A stretch of 64,000 nt of DNA from Thamnidium elegans. Taxonomy: Eukaryota; Mucoromycota; Mucoromycetes; Mucorales; Mucoraceae. Of this stretch, positions 51,860-62,842 are shown in pieces. Every line of letters starts with the position of its first letter. Positions within the stretch are counted from its first letter, which is position 1. The position numbers and the translations under genes are program-made. The notes beneath the pieces are model-generated. The model did no database searches. It worked only from the letters and a program-made list of their open reading frames with translations, and was not told where the DNA came from. The stretch covers positions 620,001 through 684,000 of the forward strand of contig JAIXMG010000003.1 of assembly GCA_025201345.1 (NCBI GenBank), in the 5' to 3' direction.

Positions 51860-53155
51860 AGTGAATAATGTTTATAATGGTTCACCACGTAAGCAAATCT
51901 CAAAACAATTAACGGAGTACTGAGCAAATGCTTGTAGATGCTTTGGAGGAACACAATTACAAGCTTCAGCAATCCGAGTAGCCAAATCTTCAGTCGCTTT
52001 GAACGAATTTCGCTTGACCTTATTTTTGACAATTGACCAAAGCTGCTCTATTGGATTAAGCTCAGGAGAGTAAGGAGGAAGGTAGATACTCCTGTACCCT
52101 CTTGCAACTATCATTTCATCAATTTGGTCCGCTGTATGAATGGGCCCATTATCCATTACAATATAGTAGCTTTTTAGCTTTGGAAAACAATCCGTCTCAA
52201 CCATGGTTTTTTCAAGAAACTTCAAATAATGAACAGTGACAGTACCTTTTGAAGTTGGTTTTTTCTTATGAGCTGGCGCTTTGCTTTTACGATTACTGAA
52301 GTCAATTTTTATGAGGTTTCTTGGGGATTTCGAAGTTCCATAGAAACAACAAACTTTTTCGTGATAGTACCTAATACAGTGCGAGAAACAGCTCTACCAG
52401 TAGAAGTGTCTGTAACAGCTAGCTTTCCTTTCAATAACCACCCACTAGGTGGCTCATGTTGATATTAAACCTGAACTCATCAACAAGAACATAATTTTCC
52501 GAATAGTTCATATCCGTTGTACTCCACTTAATAAACCAATCCTTGCGATCTTGAATTTCGGTTGGATTATTTCTAGCAGCTGGTTGAGTTGTCAGTTTTT
52601 TGAAGGAAAGTTATGGACAGTGCTTTTCTTCACACTAAGATCAGAGATTTTTTTGTGTGAGGGAGTCCATTGCATCAATGATTCGTACCTGTGGCCAGTT
52701 GTCGTAAAAGTCGAGAAGGTGAAGCCTGTGCCTATCATCCAATTATGGTTTTGGTCTATTAAAAATATTCCTCCTTGAGTTTTTTGGTCCATTTTTGTGC
52801 TGTTTGCTCGCATTGAATAGCTTGATTCGGTTATAATACACAAATAGAAGCTTTTGCTCATTAGAGTATCTTTGATAACTCTTTGTCTGCTTTTTAAATG
52901 TGGCTATAACATCTTCCATATCAATATCAAAAAAATTTAGGTCCTCTTGAGACGATAACTGTTCGTCTTCTTGCTTTCCACAGTGCTCTCTTATACAAGT
53001 TAAAGTTCTTAAATGGAAAGGGGTGACTTCCTCAACTCAATCCATAGCATTGTTTCCTTGCTCATCAACCATTCTATCTTGACTGTCTTCATAATAAAAA
53101 TGAGTGGCCATCTTATCTCTTATAAAACAACCGCCCTTTGGCGTTGAAACGACTG
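51860..53155 (-). mobile_element. Decayed DDE (IS630/Tc1-like) transposon, one end visible
   Basis: Right terminus ACTG-TA at 53152-53157 (reading inward CAGTCGTTTCAACGCCAAAG then GGGCGG.. as in the 39-44 kb element). A transposase runs on the minus strand from about 53110 with several stops and frame changes: YVLVDEFRFNINMS (first D), IVMDNGPIHTADQIDEM (second D) and YLPPYSPELNPIEQLWSIVK (catalytic E region, 52225-51872). I could not find the left inverted end, so the element is truncated there. Inactive. Confidence 0.85.
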
Positions 53156-53522
53156 TATTTTAGCGATGAACCTTTCGGCCCTTTCTATACAACTTGTACC
53201 ACTTTGGAAAAATAATAATTTTATATAGTATCAATATGTTGCTTCATCAGCCTACTATCAGTAGAATATACCTTGGACAACAAGCCGTTTTTTTTTATAG
53301 ACTCAATTTTTATAAACAAACTTTATAAACAAGAGTTTTTTTTTTCATTAGTAGCGGTTCGAATGTACTATGACACAATATATCTATAGTGTAACCGTGA
53401 TCATTTAAAAAAGTCTAAGCCAACAAGAAAAAAAAAGTGTTACAATAATAATAATTGGGAAACATATTTTTTTTCTTTTTTTCCCTTTTTTTTTTTGTTG
53501 TTTTTGTTTTAAAGAGAAAAGA

Positions 53523-54896
53523 ATGAGTACTATCAGTAATATAACAAGAGCATGTAGCCCTGACAATTCGATTAAAAATTCTATTGCAGCAGATGAACCT
53601 ATACCTATAGGGTTTTACAAACGAGGATATCAATTATACCTGGAAGGAAAGTACGAGGAAGCTGAACCAGTTTTAGTTGTGGACGCCAATCATAACCATG
53701 AACCATCACAAAGAGCGCTTGGATTTATGTATATGGAAGGGTTAAGCGTACCAATAGATTACAGCAAAGCAGTAGGCTGGTTTATTAAATCTGCTTATTT
53801 AAAGAACCCAACATCGGATTCAACAGTGGCCGGTATTTATCATTACGGTGGACCCGAGTTACAGCCTGATTATCAAAAGGCCGTGTTTTGGTACAAGAAT
53901 TGTATTGTCAATGAGTACACAAAATCTATACGGGCTATTGCTGGTTTATATACAAGTGGCGGATACGGTTTAGAAAAAGATTATAGAGAGGCTATATACT
54001 GGTATACCAAAGTTGCATTATCTAAAGACGATGATGATGCCATGTACCGTATTGGTAATTTATATCTGGAAGGTGGATTTGGCATTATACGAGATTTTGA
54101 CGATGCAGTCTTTTGGCTGAGTATGGCAACCGAATATGCAAATGCAGATGCTAAATATCAAATGGCCAAATTTTATCAAACTGGAGATATAGTAGGCCAA
54201 AATTATCAACGCTCGTTAGAGTATTTTGAGGAAGCTTATGAAGGTGGAAATGCTGAAGCGTGTTTTGAAGTTGGATGTATTTATGAATATGGATATGGAG
54301 TAGAGATAGATTATGTCAAATCGTTAGGATATTATCGAAAGGCAGCTCATCTTGCAAGTAGTGATGCTCAATTAAAGTTGGGCAAGATTTATTTGGAAGG
54401 CTGGGCTGATATACCAATAGACGAAAAAGAATCGATGATCTGGCTTCAAAGAGCAATAATAAGCGGCAATGAAGAAGCACAATTGGTTGTTCTTGGTTTA
54501 GAAACACCAGTCGGTACAGCAGTGCCTATGGTACATTCTACACCACCGTCACAGAAAGCACTTTATGAATCAGCAGAGATTATTGCCAAACTAAAGAAAG
54601 AATTGGAACTGCAACGTTTTAAATATAATGCGTTAAAGGAATCGATGGCTAATAAACAAGGTGTTACTTCACAAGTTGTAAAATCTGAACCTAAAAAATT
54701 CTTTCAAGTTAAGGATTCAAGACAAGAACAGAAACCAATCAAATACTTTCATGTTGAAAATTCCAATCAGTCTAGAACCGAAAATGAAAAGCCAAAGTTT
54801 TTTAAAGTCGATGGAAATAATACCGCCGCTTTAAATTCAAATGAACAAGAAGATCAAAAGAAAAAGAAGCATAAGATGAAATTCTTCAAGTTATAG
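53523..54896 (+). CDS. Sel1-like repeat (SLR) protein
   Basis: Single exon, 457 residues. At least seven Sel1/TPR-like repeats span residues about 30-330, each with the A-x-x-x-L-G-x-x-Y-x-x-G and Y-x-x-A-x-x-W-Y/F pattern (ALGFMYMEGLSVPIDYSKAV, AGLYTSGGYGLEKDYREAIY, IGNLYLEGGFGIIRDFDDAV, VGCIYEYGYGVEIDYVKSLG, LGKIYLEGWADIPIDEKESM). Such solenoids are protein-binding adaptors, in fungi often linked to chitin synthase activation (Chs4/Skt5 types), ER quality control or signalling; which applies here is open. A short coiled coil (AEIIAKLKKELELQRFKYNA) follows, then four copies of a K-F-F-x-V/L motif in the basic tail. Confidence 0.88.
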   Translation: MSTISNITRACSPDNSIKNSIAADEPIPIGFYKRGYQLYLEGKYEEAEPVLVVDANHNHEPSQRALGFMYMEGLSVPIDYSKAVGWFIKSAYLKNPTSDSTVAGIYHYGGPELQPDYQKAVFWYKNCIVNEYTKSIRAIAGLYTSGGYGLEKDYREAIYWYTKVALSKDDDDAMYRIGNLYLEGGFGIIRDFDDAVFWLSMATEYANADAKYQMAKFYQTGDIVGQNYQRSLEYFEEAYEGGNAEACFEVGCIYEYGYGVEIDYVKSLGYYRKAAHLASSDAQLKLGKIYLEGWADIPIDEKESMIWLQRAIISGNEEAQLVVLGLETPVGTAVPMVHSTPPSQKALYESAEIIAKLKKELELQRFKYNALKESMANKQGVTSQVVKSEPKKFFQVKDSRQEQKPIKYFHVENSNQSRTENEKPKFFKVDGNNTAALNSNEQEDQKKKKHKMKFFKL

Positions 54897-55964
54897 AGTT
54901 TTTGTAATAAATAATAAAAGAAAACTAATAAAACCTTTCCATTCTATTTTTTTTTTTTTTTTGAAAGTAAAATTCCATATATTCAAAAAGTTTTTTTTTC
55001 TTAAAAAAAAATAATTATTACAGGCCATAAAAAAAAAAAGAAGCATTGGCGTAACTTTTTTTTTTCAAGAACCTCTTTATTTATTTAGTTAATGAAACTG
55101 CGAAAAGATCCCACTTATTAAAAAGGGGGAGTGCTTTATTCTTGGAGATGTTTCAAATTAGTTAAAAAAATTGCATAACCGTATATTGAAACTACAGTTG
55201 AGTTCCTGGATTGACGTAGCGTTGTTTATATTCTCCTTTACCAAACAAACGCTGATAAGATCAAGTATTTATAAATTAACTGGATATCATTGAATAATAA
55301 AAGTGCATATCGGCTTGATAAAAATCAAGTATTTCAATAGACATGGTAATACTTTTTATATATTGGTTATTACAATACGATATGTAATGCACATGTATTC
55401 ATTATACAAACACTCTGTTTCAAGAAACGTATAGGAACGCGAACGTGACCAGGTTTAGTATACAGTCTTTTCTCTTAAAGTATATACTTCTTTTATGTAT
55501 AGTGTACATCTTTAACCTTAAAAAATTTACTTTGCCCCTTCAATTTTTTTTTAGGACGGTAAGACGGTAGAATGGAAAAGGACTAATGCACGAAATAATG
55601 TTGCAAAGATGTAAGTGGAGGGTCGGGTCAAAATACCAAAATAGACATAAACAAAAAAAAGGGGATTCTGGAAGTAGTACAAAATATTGATGACAACAGT
55701 TGGATAATCATCTAAGCTGACGATATTTATTTATTTAGAGAAGGAAGCCTCGAGAAAATTAAAAATAGATAAAGTGGTCAATTTTTATTAATAAAAAAAA
55801 GAGAGAAGAGGTATAAAGAAGAGTAAAAGGAGGTTAGGACGACGAAGACGACGACGAAAAAAAAAAGGGGGGGGGGGGAGAAGAATGAGTCTATGAAAAA
55901 AAAAAGTAACTTTGTTTGTTTTTTGTTGTATGTACGATGTTTGGAGAGAGTTATGATTTTGATT
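54897..55964. other. Intergenic between convergent genes
   Basis: About 1.07 kb with A/T runs, a G run at 55866-55877 and a GAC/GAA-rich patch at about 55830-55860. No frame with coding character. Confidence 0.6.
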
Positions 55965-57708
55965 TTAAATAGCTAAACGAATCAAGTCTTCCTTGGTTTC
56001 AATAATAGCAGGAACATGAATTGTCTTTCCATTAACGAATTCGGTAAGACCTTCACCAGCGTAAGAAACCCAAGAAGAGAGTTCAAATTCGAGTGTTTCC
56101 AAATCTTGAGAATCGTGTACAACTTTACCACCTGCAGCTTCAATAAAACGCACGTGTTGTGCTACAATATCTCTTCTGGATGTTTCTGGACAATCAACAC
56201 CTGTTCCAGGAGCATTCTTGAGAGGAGAGAATTCATCTTTACGATCAACTTCAAGAACTGAAAAGTTTTGAGCAAAAGGGAATACATCAAATACGAAACA
56301 CTCCAATTTCATACCGCTGTTAGATTTAGGGGTAACTGTCTCTCCTGTTTCGTTATCAACAAACTTAATCTTCTTCTTTGCAATATGATATTCAAGTTGA
56401 GCAGCAAATGTAGGTACGCGTTCCAAAAATTCAGTTGAAAAGAAATGGTTAGCAATATTAGCCGCACGTAATTCAAGTGAACCATCAGCTTCACGCTTTT
56501 CAGAGACCTCTTGAGAGATTTCAGAGTATTCAACAACACCATATTTACCATCACGAACACAAACAACACCAACTGGTTCCTCAGGTGCGGCTTTACTAAC
56601 TACCTTAACACCACAATCAGTTCCCTTGGAAACAGAATAACCAATGAAAACGGGATCGGCAACACGAGCAAGACAGTTATCAACACAGTAACAGTGAGAG
56701 TAAAGGATACCACGTTCCTTTAAAGAATCAATAATACCCTTATTTTGAACTGCAGCATAAATACCGCCATTACCATCAGGAGCCATGGCCACCTTTTAAA
56801 AAAAAATAAAGTTAATTACACAGAAAATTTGATTTTTAAAAAACCGCGTATATTTATAAAAAGCTTACCTTATCCTTTGATTCTAAAATGATTTTACCGT
56901 CCATAGTTAAACAAGGAAGAGTACCTTAATTTAGAAAAAATAAGTAAGTAAATATACACAAATAAACAAGTTCAAGTTTAAATTTTTATGTAGGGCTTTT
57001 TTTTTGTTATGTTTTTTTTAGAAACCCTTCCTCCCAACCCCCCCCCCTTGATTTTTAATCGGTTAATAATATCTTACCTTGTTCAAAAAAGATGACGTTT
57101 TGTTCCTTGAGACCAAAAAAGTTGTTTTGTTTAAAGAAATCGAAAGTAGGAGCTTGAGTAGGACCAGAAGTCATGATATACCAAGGGATGATACAATCTC
57201 TAACTTGACCAGGCTTTTGATATTGACGAGCGATATCTTGAACACGCAAGATACGTTCAGCTTGAAGTTGGAATAAAGATTTCTTACTAGGCAAATTGAT
57301 ATCATAACAACCCTTGGGAGCAGCAGAACCTAAACGAGTACCTTGACCGCCAGCCATCAAGATAACAGCGACTTTACCTTGAGCGATTTGAGAAAGACCA
57401 ATGGTTTCCCATTGACGAATTTGTTCAGGAGAAGATTTTAAGACGGAATCAAATACGTTTTGAGGTAATGGTTCAAATGTAGCATCTTGGTTTAAAACAC
57501 CAGCTTCGGCACCTTCAATAGCCTTTTGGTAGATTTGATTTACACGTTCAACATCAAGATTTAAAAGTTGCTGCAAGAAAACGGCTTGTCTTTCAATTGG
57601 AAGGTCTTGATAGAAATTGAATACGTGGCCTTGACCATTGGTTTCGAAGCGTTCTCTTAAGCTTAAGAGTTCACTTTCGGTAATAGGAAGAGCTGAAGAA
57701 ATGGTCAT
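55965..57708 (-). CDS. UAP1: UDP-N-acetylglucosamine pyrophosphorylase
   Basis: Makes UDP-GlcNAc from UTP and GlcNAc-1-phosphate, the last step before chitin synthase; cytosolic. Three exons: 57708-57078, 56924-56869, 56792-55965. The nucleotide-binding signature LMAGGQGTRLGSAAPKGCYD is intact, followed by SLFQLQAERIL, PWYIMTSGPT, FFEQGTLPCLT (split by intron 1), VAMAPDGNGGIYAA after intron 2, CVDNCLARVADPVF, and GVDCPETSRRDIVAQH near the end. About 505 residues, normal for fungal/animal UAP. The ATG at 57708 gives MTISSALPITESELLSLRER, typical of the helical N-terminal domain. Exon codon use is relatively C-rich, consistent with a well-expressed housekeeping gene. Confidence 0.96.
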
Positions 57709-57947
57709 TTGTGTGTTTGAGATGGAATAAAATAAGATGAGAAAAAAAAAGAAAAAAAAAGGAATTAATTTGATTATTTCCCTATTTATAAAAAAAATAA
57801 TAATTCGGGGTTATAATCAAATGGTAATTTACAATAAAAAAAATATAAATACTTTTTGTTTATATATAGATTTTTATTATTTTAGTAACTAGTAGTTATA
57901 CAAAAGTGATAGTTCTATTCCGCGGGTACTACATTATGATTATTATT

Positions 57948-59007
57948 TTATTCAATTACAAGCTTTAATCTAGGTGAAATCCATTCATCCCAGTCCTTGT
58001 TATTTGCAGGATTTCCATTGACACGTAACCCTTTTACTTTTAGTCGATATTCTCCCGATTTGAATAACTTTGGTGTAAATCCTTTGTTTGTACCACTGAG
58101 TGTTACATCTTTTGGTACATAATCTCCATTCCAATTCCATGAATAAAACGACGTAGAATAGTCACTGGGTAACAACGTATTACGCATCATATAAGTTCTG
58201 GATTCGTCGATAGGTACATCTCCAACTATTTTACCTCTCTTGTTTAATACTTGAATCATTAATAATCTTGTGCCAGTAAGTATTCTAACCAAAACATAAG
58301 GTGCTCCAACCACTTTACTTTCTTTATGTTGAATATGAAAGTGTCCAGTTTCATTTGAATTTAATGTTCCTGAAGAATTGGCGTATCCGATAGCTGGAAA
58401 TGTATAGGGTGCTGCAGGTGACGGGTTACTTGATTTATCTAGGATAGGTAAATCATGCATATTGCCAATCATACCAAAGTAAGGTACCGTAGCTTGGTAC
58501 TCATTTGATCTTATGCCGATATATCCACCATACATGGCATTGGAATCCTTTTCAAATATAGGCGGAGGTTGTATACGGACACGGACCTGTGCTGATTCTC
58601 CGGCAGGTACCACCAATTTATCACAGGAAAAATCCATCGTAGCAACCGAATCATTCTGACCAAACAAACCAATAGGTTCTAACGGAGTCTTGTTTGTTGT
58701 ATTGGTAAGTGAATACCCTGTTACGGTTAAAGAAGGCGAATGCGAGATTTCAAACGTGGTTTCAGTCTTTGCTTGATTATAAATCGTAATATGTTGTTGC
58801 TTATTAAAATGACTGGTATCGTTGAAACTGAGTTTGGCAGGTAATACCATAAGATTGTTATAAGCTGCAATGGACCGTGTAACATCAATCACACCAGCGC
58901 CTTGCCGAATTGGGGAATCGCCATAATGTATATCGGAGATGGGTCCAGTTACTATAATAGCCATAAAAACGTTTTTTTTAGAAAAAAGGTAATAATAATT
59001 ACTCGTG

Positions 59008-59045
<38 letters not shown>

Positions 59046-61211
59046 TTGATTTGCAAAATTCATTAAAATATTTTTAGCTTGATCGGGCTTGAGATTAGTT
59101 TGGGTATTGGATAATAAAAGTGCTACAGAGCCAGCAATATATGGGGTAGAAAACGAGGTACCAGATCTAAATCCATACGACTGAAGGTACCTAGGCAACG
59201 TAGAAAATACGTCGCCACCGATGGCTAATAATTCGGGTTTTAAATCGAGTTCGTTGGTAGGGCCCAAGGTTGAAAATGCTGACACCGTATCCAGGGTAGA
59301 TGCAGGTGCTGTCATGGATACTAGAATGTTGGTAAATTCTACTTTACTTGATTCAAACGCCTTTTTGGCATCATCATGGTTAATAAATGCTACAGGTAAC
59401 ACGGCTCTGCTCAAGACTGTGACTTGTGTGGTGGCGTTGTTGGTTGTGTCGGTGTACATCAAGACTGCTTTAGCTCCAGCATCTCGTGCATGCATAATTT
59501 GAAGTAATGGGTCACAATTGGTTTGATGAATCAAAGCAATACTACCATTATATCTGTCTTCATCCAACTTTTTACAAGCGTCGTCTTGTGCGTTGAACTT
59601 TTTGTTGCTTTTTAAAGGCAATGTTTTATTTAATACCAAGGGAGTATTGGTAAAAGTACGATAGGCTATAAATATCAATAAAGTTTTTAATGAGATAAAA
59701 AGTTGGTTTTTTTTTTTTTCTCGAGGAGTTGTAATAACTTACCAATTTCAATAGATTGTTTGGACTCGTTGTAGAGCTTAAGAATATATCCAGGAACGTG
59801 ACGATTCATGGTGGATCCAGCAGCTATTACATTTTTAGCAGATGCTGGGGAAGCAGTTAAAAAAATACCACGCGTTCCTATATTACCGCTAGCAGTAATA
59901 ACTATATAAAGTTAAAACCAACTAATATATATATATATTATATATTAAATGTAGTACCATGGACTCCTTTAGATACAATACGATCCGCTACAACGGATAA
60001 GATGTCTTCTGCCCATCCTCCACTTACACCGAGTGATATACTGATGACATCCATTTTAGCCTTTTAAAAAAAGAAAGGTTATTTTTATATACAATTACGT
60101 CATGTGACATATATCTTTTCTATTTTTACCTTGTAGGCCATTTCCATTGCTTTGATTACGATATCGTTAGGTGCAGCAGGATAGTTACAGCCGTAAACTC
60201 TTTTTTTTTTTTTTTAAAAAAAAAAATATTATTAGTAACAATATATTAATATATATATAGCGTCTTTTTCTTACTTCCACATGCCAATAGTTGCACCTGG
60301 AGCAACACCGTTCCAATTCTATTAAAAAAATATTAGTTACTGGTGGCAGGTATTTAAAAAAGGAGAAATGTTTATTTTACGTATTGTTTATCTTCAGCCG
60401 CAATAATACCTGTAACAAAAGTTCCATGTCCTGTGGCTGAAGCTGTTTACTTTTTGTTAGAAAGAATTTATGTGTGTGTAGTACAAAAACTTACTTGAAT
60501 TAGCAGGACAATTATCAATTGGATCGTTACTTTCTTTAATTGAACTAGCCGTTCCGTCAAAATCATTTCCCACCAAATCATGACCGTATGCAATCTTACA
60601 GTTTTTACCGAAGCATCCGCCTAATGCAGGTAAGGTATAGTCAACACCTAATGAACAAAATAAACAATAAGCAACCCAAAATAAAATCGCGTCATAAATA
60701 GTTTTTTTTTTACCTGAATCAATAATACCAATCTTTATGCCTTTACCGTTAGATTTCAAGGTTTGTGATTTATTATTTTCTTGTGTCAAAATTCTCAACG
60801 TATCCTAAAAATAAATTTAATATTTTTTGTTCTGTAAAAAAAAAGGTAGTTTTTTTGTTCATGTACCTTATTTTGTGGGACAAATGGAACACTGTTACTA
60901 TTGCTCTCATTATTTTTAAAATCAATGATAGGAGCTTGTTGTCGAATACGATGATGAATAGGCCAAACATGTACAATCGATTGATCATCATCGATGATTT
61001 GTTTGGCAACTTTTTCGTTTTGAAAATCAATAGCTGTACCGGTTAGAACATCGGAATCGTATAAGTGTCGGATTTTGGTGATTACATGTTTATAGTTTGT
61101 TAAAAATAAGTTGGTCTCTTTAGCCGAGGTAAATTCGATAATGTATTGGCCTAAAGTTGAGTTAAAGAGTGTGAGGAGTAAAAGTAGGAGGAGATAGCGA
61201 TTGTACGCCAT
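57948..61211 (-). CDS. Secreted subtilisin-like serine protease with PA domain
   Basis: Ten exons with consistent phases: 61211-60867, 60804-60714, 60647-60495, 60442-60381, 60318-60275, 60199-60130, 60060-59958, 59901-59743, 59665-59045, 58951-57948. Signal peptide MAYNRYLLLLLLLTLFNSTLG, then an inhibitor-I9-like prodomain (YIIEFTSAKETNLF..HVWPIHHRI). Catalytic triad: Asp in GIIDSGVDYTLPALGG, His in GHGTFVTGIIAAED, Ser in GTSFSTPYIAGSVAL. A protease-associated insertion (residues with LLQIMHARDAGAKAVLMYTD) sits between His and Ser, as in S8 proteases of the Vpr/cucumisin type, and a C-terminal Fn3-like domain follows. About 880 residues. Probable role: extracellular protein digestion. Intron 9 contains about 34 A; splitting the triad over small exons explains why single frames miss it. 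Confidence 0.93.
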
Positions 61212-61358
61212 TTTATTTTCTTTTTTCTTTTTTAAAAAAGAAAGAAGTGTATTAGGAAGGGAGAGGAAAAGGAAAGAAGGGAAATAAGTAAAAGGGTAAA
61301 GTAGAAAATATTTTTTTTTCCTTCTTAAACTTTATTTATGTGTTGCAAACATGATATA

Positions 61359-61394
<36 letters not shown>

Positions 61395-62842
61395 CCGGGT
61401 GAAGACAGTCATTTTTATTCCCAGTACTTTACTCCTATGCTCAATAGAGTTAGAAAAAGAGGACAATAATAAATAGGAGCTGGTTTAAAATATATTATGG
61501 TACCAAAAAATCCCACTTTATTAAAAAAGGTTTAAATATAGATGTATTCTAACAAGAATTAAGTAATACACCATCAAGTCATAATCTTTTTTATATCTTG
61601 GCAAAACAATTAACACTTGCTGCTGCTACTTGCAAAAGCGAATGATCGAGTCACAATAATTCTGAAACTTACTGTAATGTGATTTCGCTTTCCCCATTGG
61701 GATATACTTAATTTTAAGCTTTTCCCTCTATTTAATATCATGATATTGATCCCATTCTATCCATTAGTCTCGCGCGTATCGAATTCATACGAGTAATTGA
61801 GCTGTTACATCTAAAATACTACTATACTGCATCATAAATGTTGTTGGTACCTGCCAATCGATGATATACGGCTTATTTACACGGTTAATAATAATAATAA
61901 AAAAAAGCCATGACGTATAATTATTTTTCATTCACTTCATAAAAAAAAAGGGAACTTATTGCATGAACAGCAAGTAACAGATATTTTAACAGTTGCTTAC
62001 CGCATTTAATATTTCCAATTGGTGCATTTATAAAATTTAATTAGCGGGCTATTTTTTATTAGCGTCTGGTTTCAGTAAGGTGATTCTTCACTATTATGAG
62101 GCCGTTTGAAAGTCTGGTATTCGTACTCTTTTACAAAAGAATAGACTGTGAATCGAACCCATATCCATATCCTGAGAATAGTCTTTGTCTAATAAGTCCA
62201 GTGCAAATACTTGCTAACGTATTTGTTGAGATAATCACGCAATTGGACAGGCATGACGGGCAACTTGTTCTCTTGAATTTATTTTTTATTCAAGCGTTTG
62301 ATAAGAGTATCGGTTGAATCAACATATTTGATCCATTCGAACGCTTGAACATTATATTTTGTCAATGTTCTCTCTTCGTATATGCTATTATTTCTTGATT
62401 CTTCTGCAATATTCTCGTCTATAATTTTTTCTTTTTACGTTCTTGTACTTCTGTTGGGTCTCTTCATTTGTTCACTTTGGGCTTTTCATCTTGTATTATT
62501 ATACCATATTTGGAGCGCTTTCTATTAAACATAGCCGTTGTTTAAGAAGGACCATATCATTTTGTACTGACATAAAAGAAAATAAAAGCTCTAGAAAAAA
62601 GCAGAATATGATAAAATAAATACAGCTTAGGTTGGTAAAATAGGGGGTCATCCCATTTATTTAATAATTGTTGTCACAACTTATTTTAACACACAAAATG
62701 TTGTTTCAACTTGTTCTAGGCAAGAAAGTTAAACCCCCCCCCCACTTTTTTTTATTAAAAAAAAAAAAGGTTTAGTATAGATATACACTCTAGTTAATAA
62801 TAAATAAATAATATGTATAACATCAAGTTATCTCGGGCAAAA
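61212..62842. other. Intergenic with partial gene duplication
   Basis: About 1.6 kb between the subtilase start and the PH-domain gene end. It contains a poly-A tract at 61362-61392, the decayed gene copy listed at 61571-61885, and otherwise AT-rich DNA. A 73-codon + frame at 62096-62317 has no support. Confidence 0.55.
61571..61885 (-). pseudogene. Decayed copy of the 3' end of the PH-domain gene
   Basis: Block-by-block match with the 3' coding end at about 62822-63145: CATCAAGT, GAATGATCGAGTCACAATAA (original TCGAATCACAATAATTTTGA), TAATGTGATTT(C/T)GCTT, TATACTTAATTTTAAGC, TTTAATATCA, GTATCGAATT, GTAATTGAG, AATACTACT and TTGGT(A/G)CCTGCCAATC. Numerous substitutions and indels break the frame. 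Same strand as the parent, about 1.25 kb away, so a tandem duplication followed by decay. Confidence 0.8.

Noticed and set aside
62096..62317. 73-codon + frame, or decayed Sec7 exon on the minus strand
   Set aside because: Fragments such as QAFEWIKYVDS are suggestive, but stops and lack of alignment to the neighbouring gene leave no firm call.
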